From Candidatus Wirthbacteria bacterium CG2_30_54_11 (GTDB lineage: Bacteria > Patescibacteriota > CG2-30-54-11): a DNA stretch of 6,675 bases. Under the pieces are notes generated by a model. The model searched no databases, was not told where the DNA came from, and saw only the letters and a program-made list of their open reading frames with translations. The stretch lies in NCBI GenBank assembly GCA_001873755.1, contig MNZT01000013.1, forward strand, positions 1 through 6,675. Direction: 5' to 3'. Positions within the stretch are counted from its first letter, which is position 1; every line of letters begins with the position of its first letter. Shown in pieces: positions 1 to 5,946 of this stretch. A program made the translations under genes and the position numbers.

Positions 1-2400
1 CGTCGCATAGCTGGTACGATCGCGTGACTGCAGCCAGGCTGCGGCCGGACCAGCTCCTTTAGACCCCATGTCCAAAATGGCGCTGGTGCCACCGCCGCTG
101 ATGCGCAGCCCTGCTTCATTGGCAGTTCCCGCTGCCGTCGGTGCCCCATTCAGGGCTCCCCAGACCTCCAGTCTGGCTCCCGGAGCTGCTGTCCCCACGC
201 CAACATCACCATCAGGCACGATGACATCCCCGATACCATTGGGATTTATGGTCAAATTCTCGTTGGCATCATAAGTAGTGATATTCGCCGCTCCACCATA
301 TCCGAAAAGCGCCTGATTCGTGTAGATGCTCCCTCCGTCATACACGAGGAGATCCCAGGTACCGGTACTGTTGGCATTCAGACCAAAACCGGAGGCGCTG
401 ATCTTGCCAAAGCGATCACAGGCACCTCCAAGACAGGCATAGTGGTATTGATTGGCCGCATCGATTGCCGTCAGGCCATCGACCTGAAATCCTCCGTCCG
501 CCCGCATGAGATAGGGCGTATAGGTACCATTGGTAAAGCTGTTCTGCTGATTGAGCCGCAGCCACGCATCAGTTCCCTGAATCGCATATTTATCATTGAC
601 CAGAAGATGATTAGTAATATTGGTGTTACCACCTCGCACATCCAGTTTGTAACCCGGCGCTGCTGTCCCGATGCCGACATTGCCGTCATCCCGGACGAGC
701 AAGGCGCTCACGCCATTGTCCTGAACCTCGAAATCACCAGTTGAACTCAAGTTGATGGTCGTATTCGAAACCCCATTATTGGCGATGGTGAAAGGGAAAG
801 CGTTCTGGGTGATCGTGGTATTTTCCAGTAACGGATTGGTGCCCAGACGCACCATGTCAGAAGTGGTGTTGAGATACAGTCCGCTCTCTGCCCCCAGCAC
901 CCCGTCCTGCCAGAGCACCCCGCTGGGTCCTCGAGTGATGACCTGACCGGTAACCCCTGAGGACGGTGTCCCTGCGGTATCATACAGGTAGGGTATCCGC
1001 CCGGAAGTCAGGACGTCGAGATTATAGGCTGGAGCAACTGTCCCGATACCGAGCCTGTCGTTTGTTTTGTCCCAGGAAAAGGTGTCATTGCATTCGACCA
1101 CGTTGCCGGCGAGGCCGTAGCATACTCTGCCGGTGGTGACCGTGCCCACCTGGGGGTCGGACTCCACCAGATTGTTCCAAAGAATCCCGCTGGCACCCCG
1201 AATCAAGTACTGCCCGGCGACACCGGAGCTGGGAGTTGCTGCCGTATCATAGAGAAAAGGGATCCTTCCGGAATTATTCACATCCAGGTTGAAAGCTGGA
1301 CTGGTAGTCCCTACGCCGAGCCTGGTCCCGATATAGCCATTCCCGCTGATATTGAAATTCGCCCCTGCCTGGAGTGTCGCCTGATTCCAGATGAACTCGG
1401 TCGCGTGTTTGGAATCCAGCATGTCTGCATTGGTAGCGAAGTCAGACTGGTCCACGATGGTGTTATTGGCCGTACCGATCCCCCCGGAAGCATCATCGAG
1501 CCAGTTGTGCTTCAGCGCGATATCGCCCACCACGTCCATTCTGCCCAGATTGTCCAGGGTGGCGAGGTTGCTGGTATTTCCAAAATACAAGGTGCCAGTC
1601 CCGATGCTTTTGACCGTGAGCGCCCCGCTCATGCCGCTGATGGTATGGGCATCCGCCACACCGAGATCGATCCCGTCTGCGGCGCTGCGCATGATGCGAA
1701 TCGTACCGGAGATTCTGAGATCGCTGCCGTAGGTCACGTCAGCCGCGCCGATCGCCACGTCCCCGCCGTTACGGCTAATATCCAAGGTAGCAGCATTGGT
1801 CGAAATATCGTTGCCGACCGTGCCCAGGGTGAGATAAGTGGCGGTTCCGAATCTGCCGGGTCCGGATATCCAGTAGCTGGAAGCAGGCTGGACCGCAGGA
1901 AGTGCTCCGCCTTTGTTCTCAATGTAGTTACCTGCACCCGGGATCTCACTCCAGTTATGCCCATCCAGAAGATCGCTGTTCGCAGCCATGGGCACCACGG
2001 TCAGAGGCTCCGCTCCCAGATCCTCCCCGTCGACGGTCACCCCGAGGCAATAGGGTGCGCTCTGAAACCGCAGATTGGGATCTGCATCGTTGATGATGGA
2101 GGAGATGGGGATATCGACGGAGAATACTCCGTTGTTCACCACCACCCCGCTCTGTGCATACGAAAGCCGGGACGTACCTGCCACGCAGGTGACATCGTCC
2201 GAGGTAATACGGAACACCATATCCCGGGTCCCGTCGACGAGCTCGCCGTTATTGGCCCGGAGCCGGCCCTGGTAGTGGATGCTCGTCGAAACCGCAGCGC
2301 GTGCGCTCAGCCATGGCCCGGTCAGGATAAAAGTACAAAGGACACCCAGGATGAGCCCTGCCCATCCGGAATGCTTTGATGGATTGATATGTTCTCTCAC
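1..2400 (-). CDS. Secreted repeat-rich surface fibre/adhesin-like protein, C-terminus beyond the window
   Basis: An open frame of 800 codons without a stop reaches the window edge, so the C-terminus is missing. The start is GTG at 2400: an in-frame TAG lies only seven codons upstream (2422-2424), and AAGGGGA sits four bases before the GTG. Residues 1-36 form a signal peptide (basic start, hydrophobic WAGLILGVLCTFIL, then a SARA-A type cleavage site). Residues about 42-140 match the 'YQGRL...G..V.G...M.FRI' N-terminal domain seen on many secreted fibre-like proteins, ending in PLTVVPMAANSDLLDG. The rest is Gly/Thr/Asn-rich beta-repeat sequence with four copies of a GIGT..P...LDV motif (residues 361, 450, 575 and 733), LDG/LDS-type linkers near 144 and 327, and a tail-fibre-like WLRLN...NGTYTPYLMRADGG stretch (611-637). 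The role is probably extracellular adhesion or surface structure; the exact partner is unknown. A C-terminal chaperone or anchor domain may lie outside the window. Confidence is high for the gene and moderate for the role. Confidence 0.9.
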   Translation of the reverse strand, partial: MREHINPSKHSGWAGLILGVLCTFILTGPWLSARAAVSTSIHYQGRLRANNGELVDGTRDMVFRITSDDVTCVAGTSRLSYAQSGVVVNNGVFSVDIPISSIINDADPNLRFQSAPYCLGVTVDGEDLGAEPLTVVPMAANSDLLDGHNWSEIPGAGNYIENKGGALPAVQPASSYWISGPGRFGTATYLTLGTVGNDISTNAATLDISRNGGDVAIGAADVTYGSDLRISGTIRIMRSAADGIDLGVADAHTISGMSGALTVKSIGTGTLYFGNTSNLATLDNLGRMDVVGDIALKHNWLDDASGGIGTANNTIVDQSDFATNADMLDSKHATEFIWNQATLQAGANFNISGNGYIGTRLGVGTTSPAFNLDVNNSGRIPFLYDTAATPSSGVAGQYLIRGASGILWNNLVESDPQVGTVTTGRVCYGLAGNVVECNDTFSWDKTNDRLGIGTVAPAYNLDVLTSGRIPYLYDTAGTPSSGVTGQVITRGPSGVLWQDGVLGAESGLYLNTTSDMVRLGTNPLLENTTITQNAFPFTIANNGVSNTTINLSSTGDFEVQDNGVSALLVRDDGNVGIGTAAPGYKLDVRGGNTNITNHLLVNDKYAIQGTDAWLRLNQQNSFTNGTYTPYLMRADGGFQVDGLTAIDAANQYHYACLGGACDRFGKISASGFGLNANSTGTWDLLVYDGGSIYTNQALFGYGGAANITTYDANENLTINPNGIGDVIVPDGDVGVGTAAPGARLEVWGALNGAPTAAGTANEAGLRISGGGTSAILDMGSKGAGPAAAWLQSRDRTSYAT
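163..1320 (-). repeat. Four dispersed GIGT..P...LDV motif repeats within the fibre gene
   Basis: Coding-strand copies lie at 1320-1279 (LGVGTTSPAFNLDV), 1053-1012 (LGIGTVAPAYNLDV), 678-637 (VGIGTAAPGYKLDV) and 204-163 (VGVGTAAPGARLEV). The DNA is also partly conserved; the copies near 659-690 and 185-213 share a gctgctgtccc core followed by a closely matching tail. This motif is a recognised hallmark of long fibre-like proteins in phage tails and in secreted proteins of uncultured bacteria, where it marks the start of successive beta modules. Spacing is 89, 125 and 158 residues, so the modules vary in length. Confidence 0.85.
904..1320 (-). repeat. Tandem 89-residue (267-base) module duplication in the fibre gene
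   Basis: Residues 361-410 (1320-1171) and 450-499 (1053-904) align without gaps over about 50 residues at an exact 267-base offset. Both run through a GIGT motif, LDV, SGRIP, a Y/F-LYDTA-TPSSGV-GQ stretch, and RG-SG-LW. The remainder of each unit (411-449 and 500-538) is dissimilar. DNA identity is only partial, so this is an old duplication or two members of a common module family rather than a recent copy. Confidence 0.8.
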
Positions 2401-2404
2401 AGCG

Positions 2405-2411
2405 TCCCCTT
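2405..2411 (-). promoter_or_regulatory. Ribosome binding site deciding the GTG start of the fibre gene
   Basis: AAGGGGA on the coding strand lies four bases before GTG at 2400. With the in-frame TAG at 2422-2424 it leaves no alternative upstream start. The 5' AAG of this site is part of the 10-base palindrome CTTGTACAAG (2409-2418). Confidence 0.7.
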
Positions 2412-2468
2412 GTACAAGAACCTAATGACTATCCCTCCTGTATCCGCTCCCTTGGGTGTCTCCCCCGC

Positions 2469-2494
2469 ATACTAATATCTATATAGTATATACT
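2469..2494. repeat. Nested palindromes around the candidate -10 box
   Basis: The perfect 10-base palindrome AGTATATACT (2485-2494) covers the candidate -10. The inverted arms ATACTA (2469-2474) and TAGTAT (2484-2489) flank the predicted transcription start, and CTATATAG (2479-2486) lies between them. Such symmetry could be an operator, but short palindromes are expected by chance in AT-rich sequence. Confidence 0.35.
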
Positions 2495-2513
2495 GCCTGC
2501 TGCTTTATGGAAA
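2485..2513 (-). promoter_or_regulatory. Candidate sigma70-type promoter for the fibre gene
   Basis: On the coding strand TTTCCA (2513-2508, 4 of 6 matches to TTGACA) is followed after exactly 17 bases by TATACT (2490-2485, 5 of 6 matches to TATAAT). Transcription would start near 2478, giving a leader of roughly 75-80 bases before the GTG. The site sits in the only AT-rich stretch between genes and faces the downstream gene. It is a prediction from consensus only. Confidence 0.5.
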
Positions 2514-2530
2514 GCTTCCACCGAGCCTGA

Positions 2531-4657
2531 TCACTGTCCCGGAGCGGGGACTTCCTGACCGGCTGTTCCTGTGGTCGCCGGCAACAGAGCCTGCACCCGG
2601 GCCAGATCATCGGCGATCGTCTGTTTGTCGGTATCAGCCGCCGCCACACTTTCCAGAAACTGCTGTATGACTGACAGCTCCTGATAGGCCTCTTCGTACC
2701 GCCCGGCCTGTTCGAGGAATTTGGAAAGGTCATACCGCGGCGTCACCCAGTCCGGTTTGGCCCCTAGAGAGAGACGCAGATAGGATTCCACTAGAGAAGC
2801 AGGCCCGGTCTGGTCGGCGAGCATGGCCAGAGCGTAGTAGTACTGGGCGTTGGTAGGCTCCAGGGCTGCTGCTTTTTCATAGTACGCGGCCACTTCCCGG
2901 GGGATCTGCTGTCCATCTGACGAATGCAGTAGCACCTGTGCCCGACCGGCCCAGCCGCTCGCATTGGAGGGATCGATCTCCGTTACCTTTCGCAGATATC
3001 CCTTGGCTTCATCATAATACGCATAGGCTTCTTTCGTCAGGATGGTAGGGTTACCCTCGCCGTCCTTCTGCCGTTTCGTATCTGCCAGGTTCATGGCCCA
3101 CATCCCGGCGCTCTGGAGATAACGTTCATGCCAGGGACACAAATCAGCGGCTTTGACCGCGTCTGCATACGCGATTGGCACGTCCGCTTCCGTGGACTCG
3201 GATCCTGTCTGTAACAAATACTGACGGGTAAATGCACTGTCTGCCAAAAACCAGCGCAAGGAGAAAAAAGCTACCGCCACGATCACCAGAGATCCGACCA
3301 CCCCGCAGAGAAGCAATCTGGTTTCCAGTTGCCGGATAGCCTCCTCCGGCATCGATCCCGCGTCCGGAGAGGAAGCTGCCGGAGCAGCGGTCTGGTCTCT
3401 CAGCCCCAGGCTGACCGCCAGACTCATCCAGAAAAGAATCGAGGACACCACGCTGCTACCTGACAGGAACCAGAACGCCGCACATACCACCCAGAGAGCA
3501 GTCCAGAGGGTCGCGGGAGAGATAGCAGTATCACCACCGGCAGCCGGCCGTTCAAAACAACGGAGAGCTCTGGCTGCCACCCCGAGAAAAAAGAAAAAAG
3601 CCAGTACACCCACATAACCGGTATGGCTCAGAAGCGCGAATACTTCATTGAAGGGATAGGTAACGCTGTAGGTCCAGCCCTGGCCAAGATTCAATAAGAC
3701 AGGTTTAAAAGCCGGATAAACGAAAGAAAAGGTCTCCGGACCGCTCCCGAACCAGGGATACACCCGGGCGATATGGGCTGCCCCATTCCAGCCGGTGGAT
3801 AGATCCAGCATCGAATCAGAGGCGAGATAGCGCCCGATATGCAGCCAGGGGGTGTTGACCACCAGCCCGGCCATCCCCATCAATACCCCAAAGGCCAACA
3901 GATACCAGATATCCACCGGCTTGATCGCGCCCCAGGGCAGGATGAAGATGAGATACACTGCCGCCACCCCGGCCAGGATCCAGCCCGCCCCGACGCCGGC
4001 ACTGACCACGCCCGAAGCACAGATCAACCCCAGGGCGAACCAGATCCCTTTGTACTGATGCCTCGGCTCACGCAGACCGGCCGTGACCGCACCCAGAGCG
4101 CCGGCGACCGAAAAGAGGGCCAGGGTAGACGGCATGCCCAGAGTTCCGACCCCCTGCCCGAAAGTGTTGATGCCCAGGACCTGCCAGCCGGCGCGTTGAC
4201 CTATCGCCAGGAGGGATTGTACTACACTGCTGAGGATCAAACTGTACTGTATGATACTATCTCTCGACCGGGATTTCACGCTCGCATACGTGATCACGAA
4301 CAAAGCAAGATATCCTGCCAGGGCGATGGCCGATCCCTGCACCCTCCCCTGACTGCCGAACACACTGGCCCATATACTGCGGGAACCGAGCACCGACAGC
4401 GCATAACTGCCGACCAGGACGGCCAGGGCAACCGTCATTCTCCGACCCAGACCAGCCAGGGGCCGGCTGCTTTCTGCCAGATGCAGAAGCGACAGCAGCA
4501 CAGCTCCGACTGCTATCCAGGGCAACCATACCAGCTGCTTGGGAAAATCAAACCATTCAAAGGTCTGCTTCGAAAAAACCAGAGGAATTACCAGCAATCC
4601 CATGGCCAGCCAGCCCTGAAGCATCAGAAGCACTTTATTTCTCACTCGGGTGTTCAT
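2531..4657 (-). CDS. O-antigen ligase/Wzy-like polytopic membrane protein with C-terminal TPR repeats
   Basis: This 708-residue protein starts at ATG 4657 behind AGAGGA with a five-base spacer, and ends in TGA. Residues 1-470 hold about 12 hydrophobic segments. The largest extracytoplasmic loop (about 270-340) carries the Wzy_C/O-antigen-ligase signature: an Arg (R298) followed by YPWFGSGPETFSFVYPAFKP, then FNEVFALLSHTGYVG with E338 and H345. An early segment (SIWASVFGSQGRVQG, 94-108) is also typical of this family. After the last membrane segment (about 448-468), residues 545-665 form roughly three TPR-like helical pairs (EIDPSN, ALEPTN and a third pair around GAKPDW and YEEAYQEL). Members transfer or polymerise lipid-linked glycans on the outer face of the cytoplasmic membrane; the acceptor may be a glycan or a protein such as pilin. 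TPRs suggest a protein partner. Which acceptor applies here is not shown by the sequence. Confidence 0.88.
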   Translation of the reverse strand: MNTRVRNKVLLMLQGWLAMGLLVIPLVFSKQTFEWFDFPKQLVWLPWIAVGAVLLSLLHLAESSRPLAGLGRRMTVALAVLVGSYALSVLGSRSIWASVFGSQGRVQGSAIALAGYLALFVITYASVKSRSRDSIIQYSLILSSVVQSLLAIGQRAGWQVLGINTFGQGVGTLGMPSTLALFSVAGALGAVTAGLREPRHQYKGIWFALGLICASGVVSAGVGAGWILAGVAAVYLIFILPWGAIKPVDIWYLLAFGVLMGMAGLVVNTPWLHIGRYLASDSMLDLSTGWNGAAHIARVYPWFGSGPETFSFVYPAFKPVLLNLGQGWTYSVTYPFNEVFALLSHTGYVGVLAFFFFLGVAARALRCFERPAAGGDTAISPATLWTALWVVCAAFWFLSGSSVVSSILFWMSLAVSLGLRDQTAAPAASSPDAGSMPEEAIRQLETRLLLCGVVGSLVIVAVAFFSLRWFLADSAFTRQYLLQTGSESTEADVPIAYADAVKAADLCPWHERYLQSAGMWAMNLADTKRQKDGEGNPTILTKEAYAYYDEAKGYLRKVTEIDPSNASGWAGRAQVLLHSSDGQQIPREVAAYYEKAAALEPTNAQYYYALAMLADQTGPASLVESYLRLSLGAKPDWVTPRYDLSKFLEQAGRYEEAYQELSVIQQFLESVAAADTDKQTIADDLARVQALLPATTGTAGQEVPAPGQ

Positions 4658-4662
4658 AAAAA

Positions 4663-4668
4663 TCCTCT
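4663..4668 (-). promoter_or_regulatory. Ribosome binding site of the ligase-like gene
   Basis: AGAGGA is separated by five T residues from ATG 4657. It lies in the 29-base gap after the preceding gene, which also holds the 10-base palindrome ACCGGCCGGT (4673-4682). No separate promoter is evident, which fits co-transcription with the upstream genes. Confidence 0.65.
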
Positions 4669-4686
4669 AAATGACCGGCCGGTTGG

Positions 4687-5397
4687 TTATCTGGATGCAT
4701 AAATTGACATGACCCGGAGCGAACGTTCCTGGCTGGCGGCCGGCTCCTGTACGGCAGATGGTACAGTCGCGGGTATGAATGCCCCCGTACCGGTCGTCAG
4801 CGCCATGCTCACCCTGACCGTATCACCCTTTTTCAGATCTTTCAGAGTGACTGTTGTACTTTCGATCTTCTGTGTCTGGGCAGGGGCAGGATCATCCGGT
4901 CCCCGGGGTATGGCCTCGGAGACCTGAAAAGGAGGCATGGGATAAACAGGCATGACTGCCGACTCGCCTGGATCTGCAGTGGGAGCAACACCCGGCACCG
5001 TGCCTGGTGCAGAAGCCGGATTGAAATCCTGCATGGCCTCATTGTATTTCTGGAGCTCTTCCTGGTACGCATCCCACAGCTTCTTGTCCTCATCGGTATA
5101 GGCTGATGTCTCTGACAGCAGAAAAGAGCGCATTTCTTCTGGAATATCGAGTTTCACCTCTTGACCATTGGCCTCCAGCGTGATCGTGGTATCTGTCGTG
5201 CTGACAACGGTTCCCTGAATTTCGGCATTGAGAGTAGAAAGCGCTTCCTCGGGAAGGGAATCGATACCGGTCACCGAAAGGGAGCTGTCCCTCCCGGGAG
5301 CCAGCACGATCCCTGACCCGAGGCCGAGCAGAAAGCCCACGGCAAAGGTGATCAAGCCAAACACCATCAACTTGTTCGTTTTCGAGATTGCACCCAT
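4687..5397 (-). CDS. Single-pass membrane protein with split beta domain and Pro-rich insert, function unknown
   Basis: I do not recognise a named family; the fold resembles small DUF5666-like beta domains. The start is ATG 5397 behind GGAGAAGG, giving 236 residues. A longer frame to 5523 would overlap the upstream gene and place a basic tail before the membrane segment, so it is rejected. Residues 9-33 are one glycine-rich membrane helix (LLGLGSGIVLA), leaving the rest outside. Residues 58-86 (IQGTVVSTTDTTITLEANG) and 182-199 (VTLKDLKKGDTVRV) look like two halves of one beta domain. Between them lie a charged helix (about 101-125) and a Pro/Ala-rich linker (127-175). The same two beta motifs occur uninterrupted in the preceding gene product, suggesting paralogy. 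Gaps of 19 bases upstream and 29 downstream indicate an operon. A scaffold or assembly role for the neighbouring surface proteins is only a guess. Confidence 0.82.
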   Translation of the reverse strand: MGAISKTNKLMVFGLITFAVGFLLGLGSGIVLAPGRDSSLSVTGIDSLPEEALSTLNAEIQGTVVSTTDTTITLEANGQEVKLDIPEEMRSFLLSETSAYTDEDKKLWDAYQEELQKYNEAMQDFNPASAPGTVPGVAPTADPGESAVMPVYPMPPFQVSEAIPRGPDDPAPAQTQKIESTTVTLKDLKKGDTVRVSMALTTGTGAFIPATVPSAVQEPAASQERSLRVMSIYASR

Positions 5398-5407
5398 GAC
5401 CTTCTCC
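5398..5407 (-). promoter_or_regulatory. Ribosome binding site selecting the ATG at 5397
   Basis: GGAGAAGGTC directly precedes ATG 5397, directly after a run of nine T residues (5416-5408, coding strand). It supports this start over the longer overlapping frame. Confidence 0.7.
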
Positions 5408-5416
5408 AAAAAAAAA
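5408..5416 (-). repeat. Nine-base T homopolymer in the intergenic spacer
   Basis: The coding strand shows TAA (5419-5417) followed at once by nine T and then the ribosome binding site of the next gene. It is outside both reading frames and upstream of the Shine-Dalgarno. A slip would therefore change only the intergenic distance. I see no good GC-rich stem before it, so it is a poor terminator candidate. Confidence 0.8.
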
Positions 5417-5881
5417 TTAGACTGAACGATGCGCCGAAACCGTATTGGTAGTGACAGTCCCGTCCTGATCCTGAGACAGGATGACTTCGACTTCATCTCC
5501 GGGACGGAGATCTTTGAGCTCAACTTTTTGAGGATTCTGAATTTTGTTATCGCCTGTCACCAGATACAGATAAACCGACGAGTCAGAGGAGATCGCCACT
5601 TCCAGCTGATTGGCACTACGCTGGGTAGCATCTGCCTCAGCCGGGACGACCGTGATTGTTTTGTTGACGATTTCCTTGATCTCTCCCTTCACCGTGAGAG
5701 TCCTCTGCACGATCGCGGTCGAACTGGAAGTGAACATGGTGTCATTGACCTGCTGCATAGTAGGCGAGGACAGAAACATTTTTCCGAGGATCAAGCCGAA
5801 GATGAGCCCGACGATAGCACTGCCGGCGACGAAATACTCTGCTTTCTGCTGAAGCACCGTTCTGATTCGCTCAAAATTCAT
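5417..5881 (-). CDS. Small single-pass membrane-anchored beta-domain protein, function unknown
   Basis: The protein has 154 residues, with ATG 5881 behind GAGGAG at a five-base spacing, and ends in TAA. A short basic cytoplasmic tail (MNFERIRTVLQQK) is followed by one membrane helix (about 16-37) with a glycine-repeat face (GLIFGLILGK), which often supports helix packing. After a Ser/Thr-rich stretch, residues 62-152 form a beta-rich domain with VKGEIKEIVNKTITVVPAE (64-82) and VELKDLRPGDEVEVIL (120-135). That is the G.(V/I)....TIT(V/L) ... V.LKDL..GD.V.V pattern of DUF5666-like/OB-like small domains. The next gene product has the same membrane-anchor-plus-domain plan. No catalytic residues are evident. 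Family assignment is by pattern only, and the function is unknown. Confidence 0.85.
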   Translation of the reverse strand: MNFERIRTVLQQKAEYFVAGSAIVGLIFGLILGKMFLSSPTMQQVNDTMFTSSSTAIVQRTLTVKGEIKEIVNKTITVVPAEADATQRSANQLEVAISSDSSVYLYLVTGDNKIQNPQKVELKDLRPGDEVEVILSQDQDGTVTTNTVSAHRSV

Positions 5882-5886
5882 ACCAT

Positions 5887-5892
5887 CTCCTC
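5887..5892 (-). promoter_or_regulatory. Ribosome binding site of the 154-residue protein gene
   Basis: GAGGAG is followed by ATGGT and then the ATG at 5881. The 65-base gap back to the previous stop (5947) shows no clear promoter or terminator hairpin. Confidence 0.65.
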
Positions 5893-5946
5893 ACTATGGA
5901 CAATTGCCGGAAGCAGCATAACAAAACGGCGGCGTGGACACAATTC

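Larger units (their letters stand above)
2401..2530 (-). other. 130-base intergenic leader between ligase and fibre genes
   Basis: This is the longest gene-free stretch in the window. On the coding strand it starts with an AT-rich half containing a candidate promoter and several short palindromes, then becomes purine-rich (GGGGGAGA, AAGGGAG, AGGAGGGA) up to the fibre gene's ribosome binding site. No hairpin followed by a T-run was found, so there is no evident intrinsic terminator after the ligase gene and read-through from upstream is possible. Confidence 0.6.

Noticed and set aside
1405..2379. Plus-strand open frame of 324 codons opposite the fibre gene
   Set aside because: Its codons are exact reverse complements of the fibre gene's codons, so its openness only reflects rare TTA, CTA and TCA codons in that gene. 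The opposite frame has a signal peptide, a ribosome binding site and recognisable repeats.
1..2400. Phage tail fibre from a prophage
   Set aside because: The repeats resemble tail fibres, but the protein has a signal peptide and the neighbours are membrane proteins and a glycan ligase, with no phage structural, integrase or lysis genes.
2508..2520. TGGAA-AGC-TTCCA inverted repeat as a terminator of the ligase gene
   Set aside because: The stem is only five base pairs and there is no T-run after it on the transcribed strand.
2429..2533. Extension of the ligase-like protein if TGA were a sense codon (as in Gracilibacteria-like codes)
   Set aside because: The frame after the TGA stays open for 33 codons, but no other gene has an in-frame TGA, and the extension covers the AT-rich promoter-like gap and has no recognisable feature.
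3839..4702. Plus-strand open frame of 287 codons opposite the ligase-like gene
   Set aside because: It is again codon-aligned with the real gene. Its translation is Gln/His/Pro-rich with no domain, as expected of an antisense shadow of a membrane protein.
5398..5523. Longer N-terminus for the 236-residue protein
   Set aside because: It would overlap the upstream gene by over 100 bases and put an unrelated basic stretch before the membrane helix; the ATG at 5397 has a good ribosome binding site.
5882..5946. Terminator or promoter between the pilin-like gene and the 154-residue protein gene
   Set aside because: No stem followed by a T-run and no paired -35/-10 boxes could be found; co-transcription is the simpler reading.
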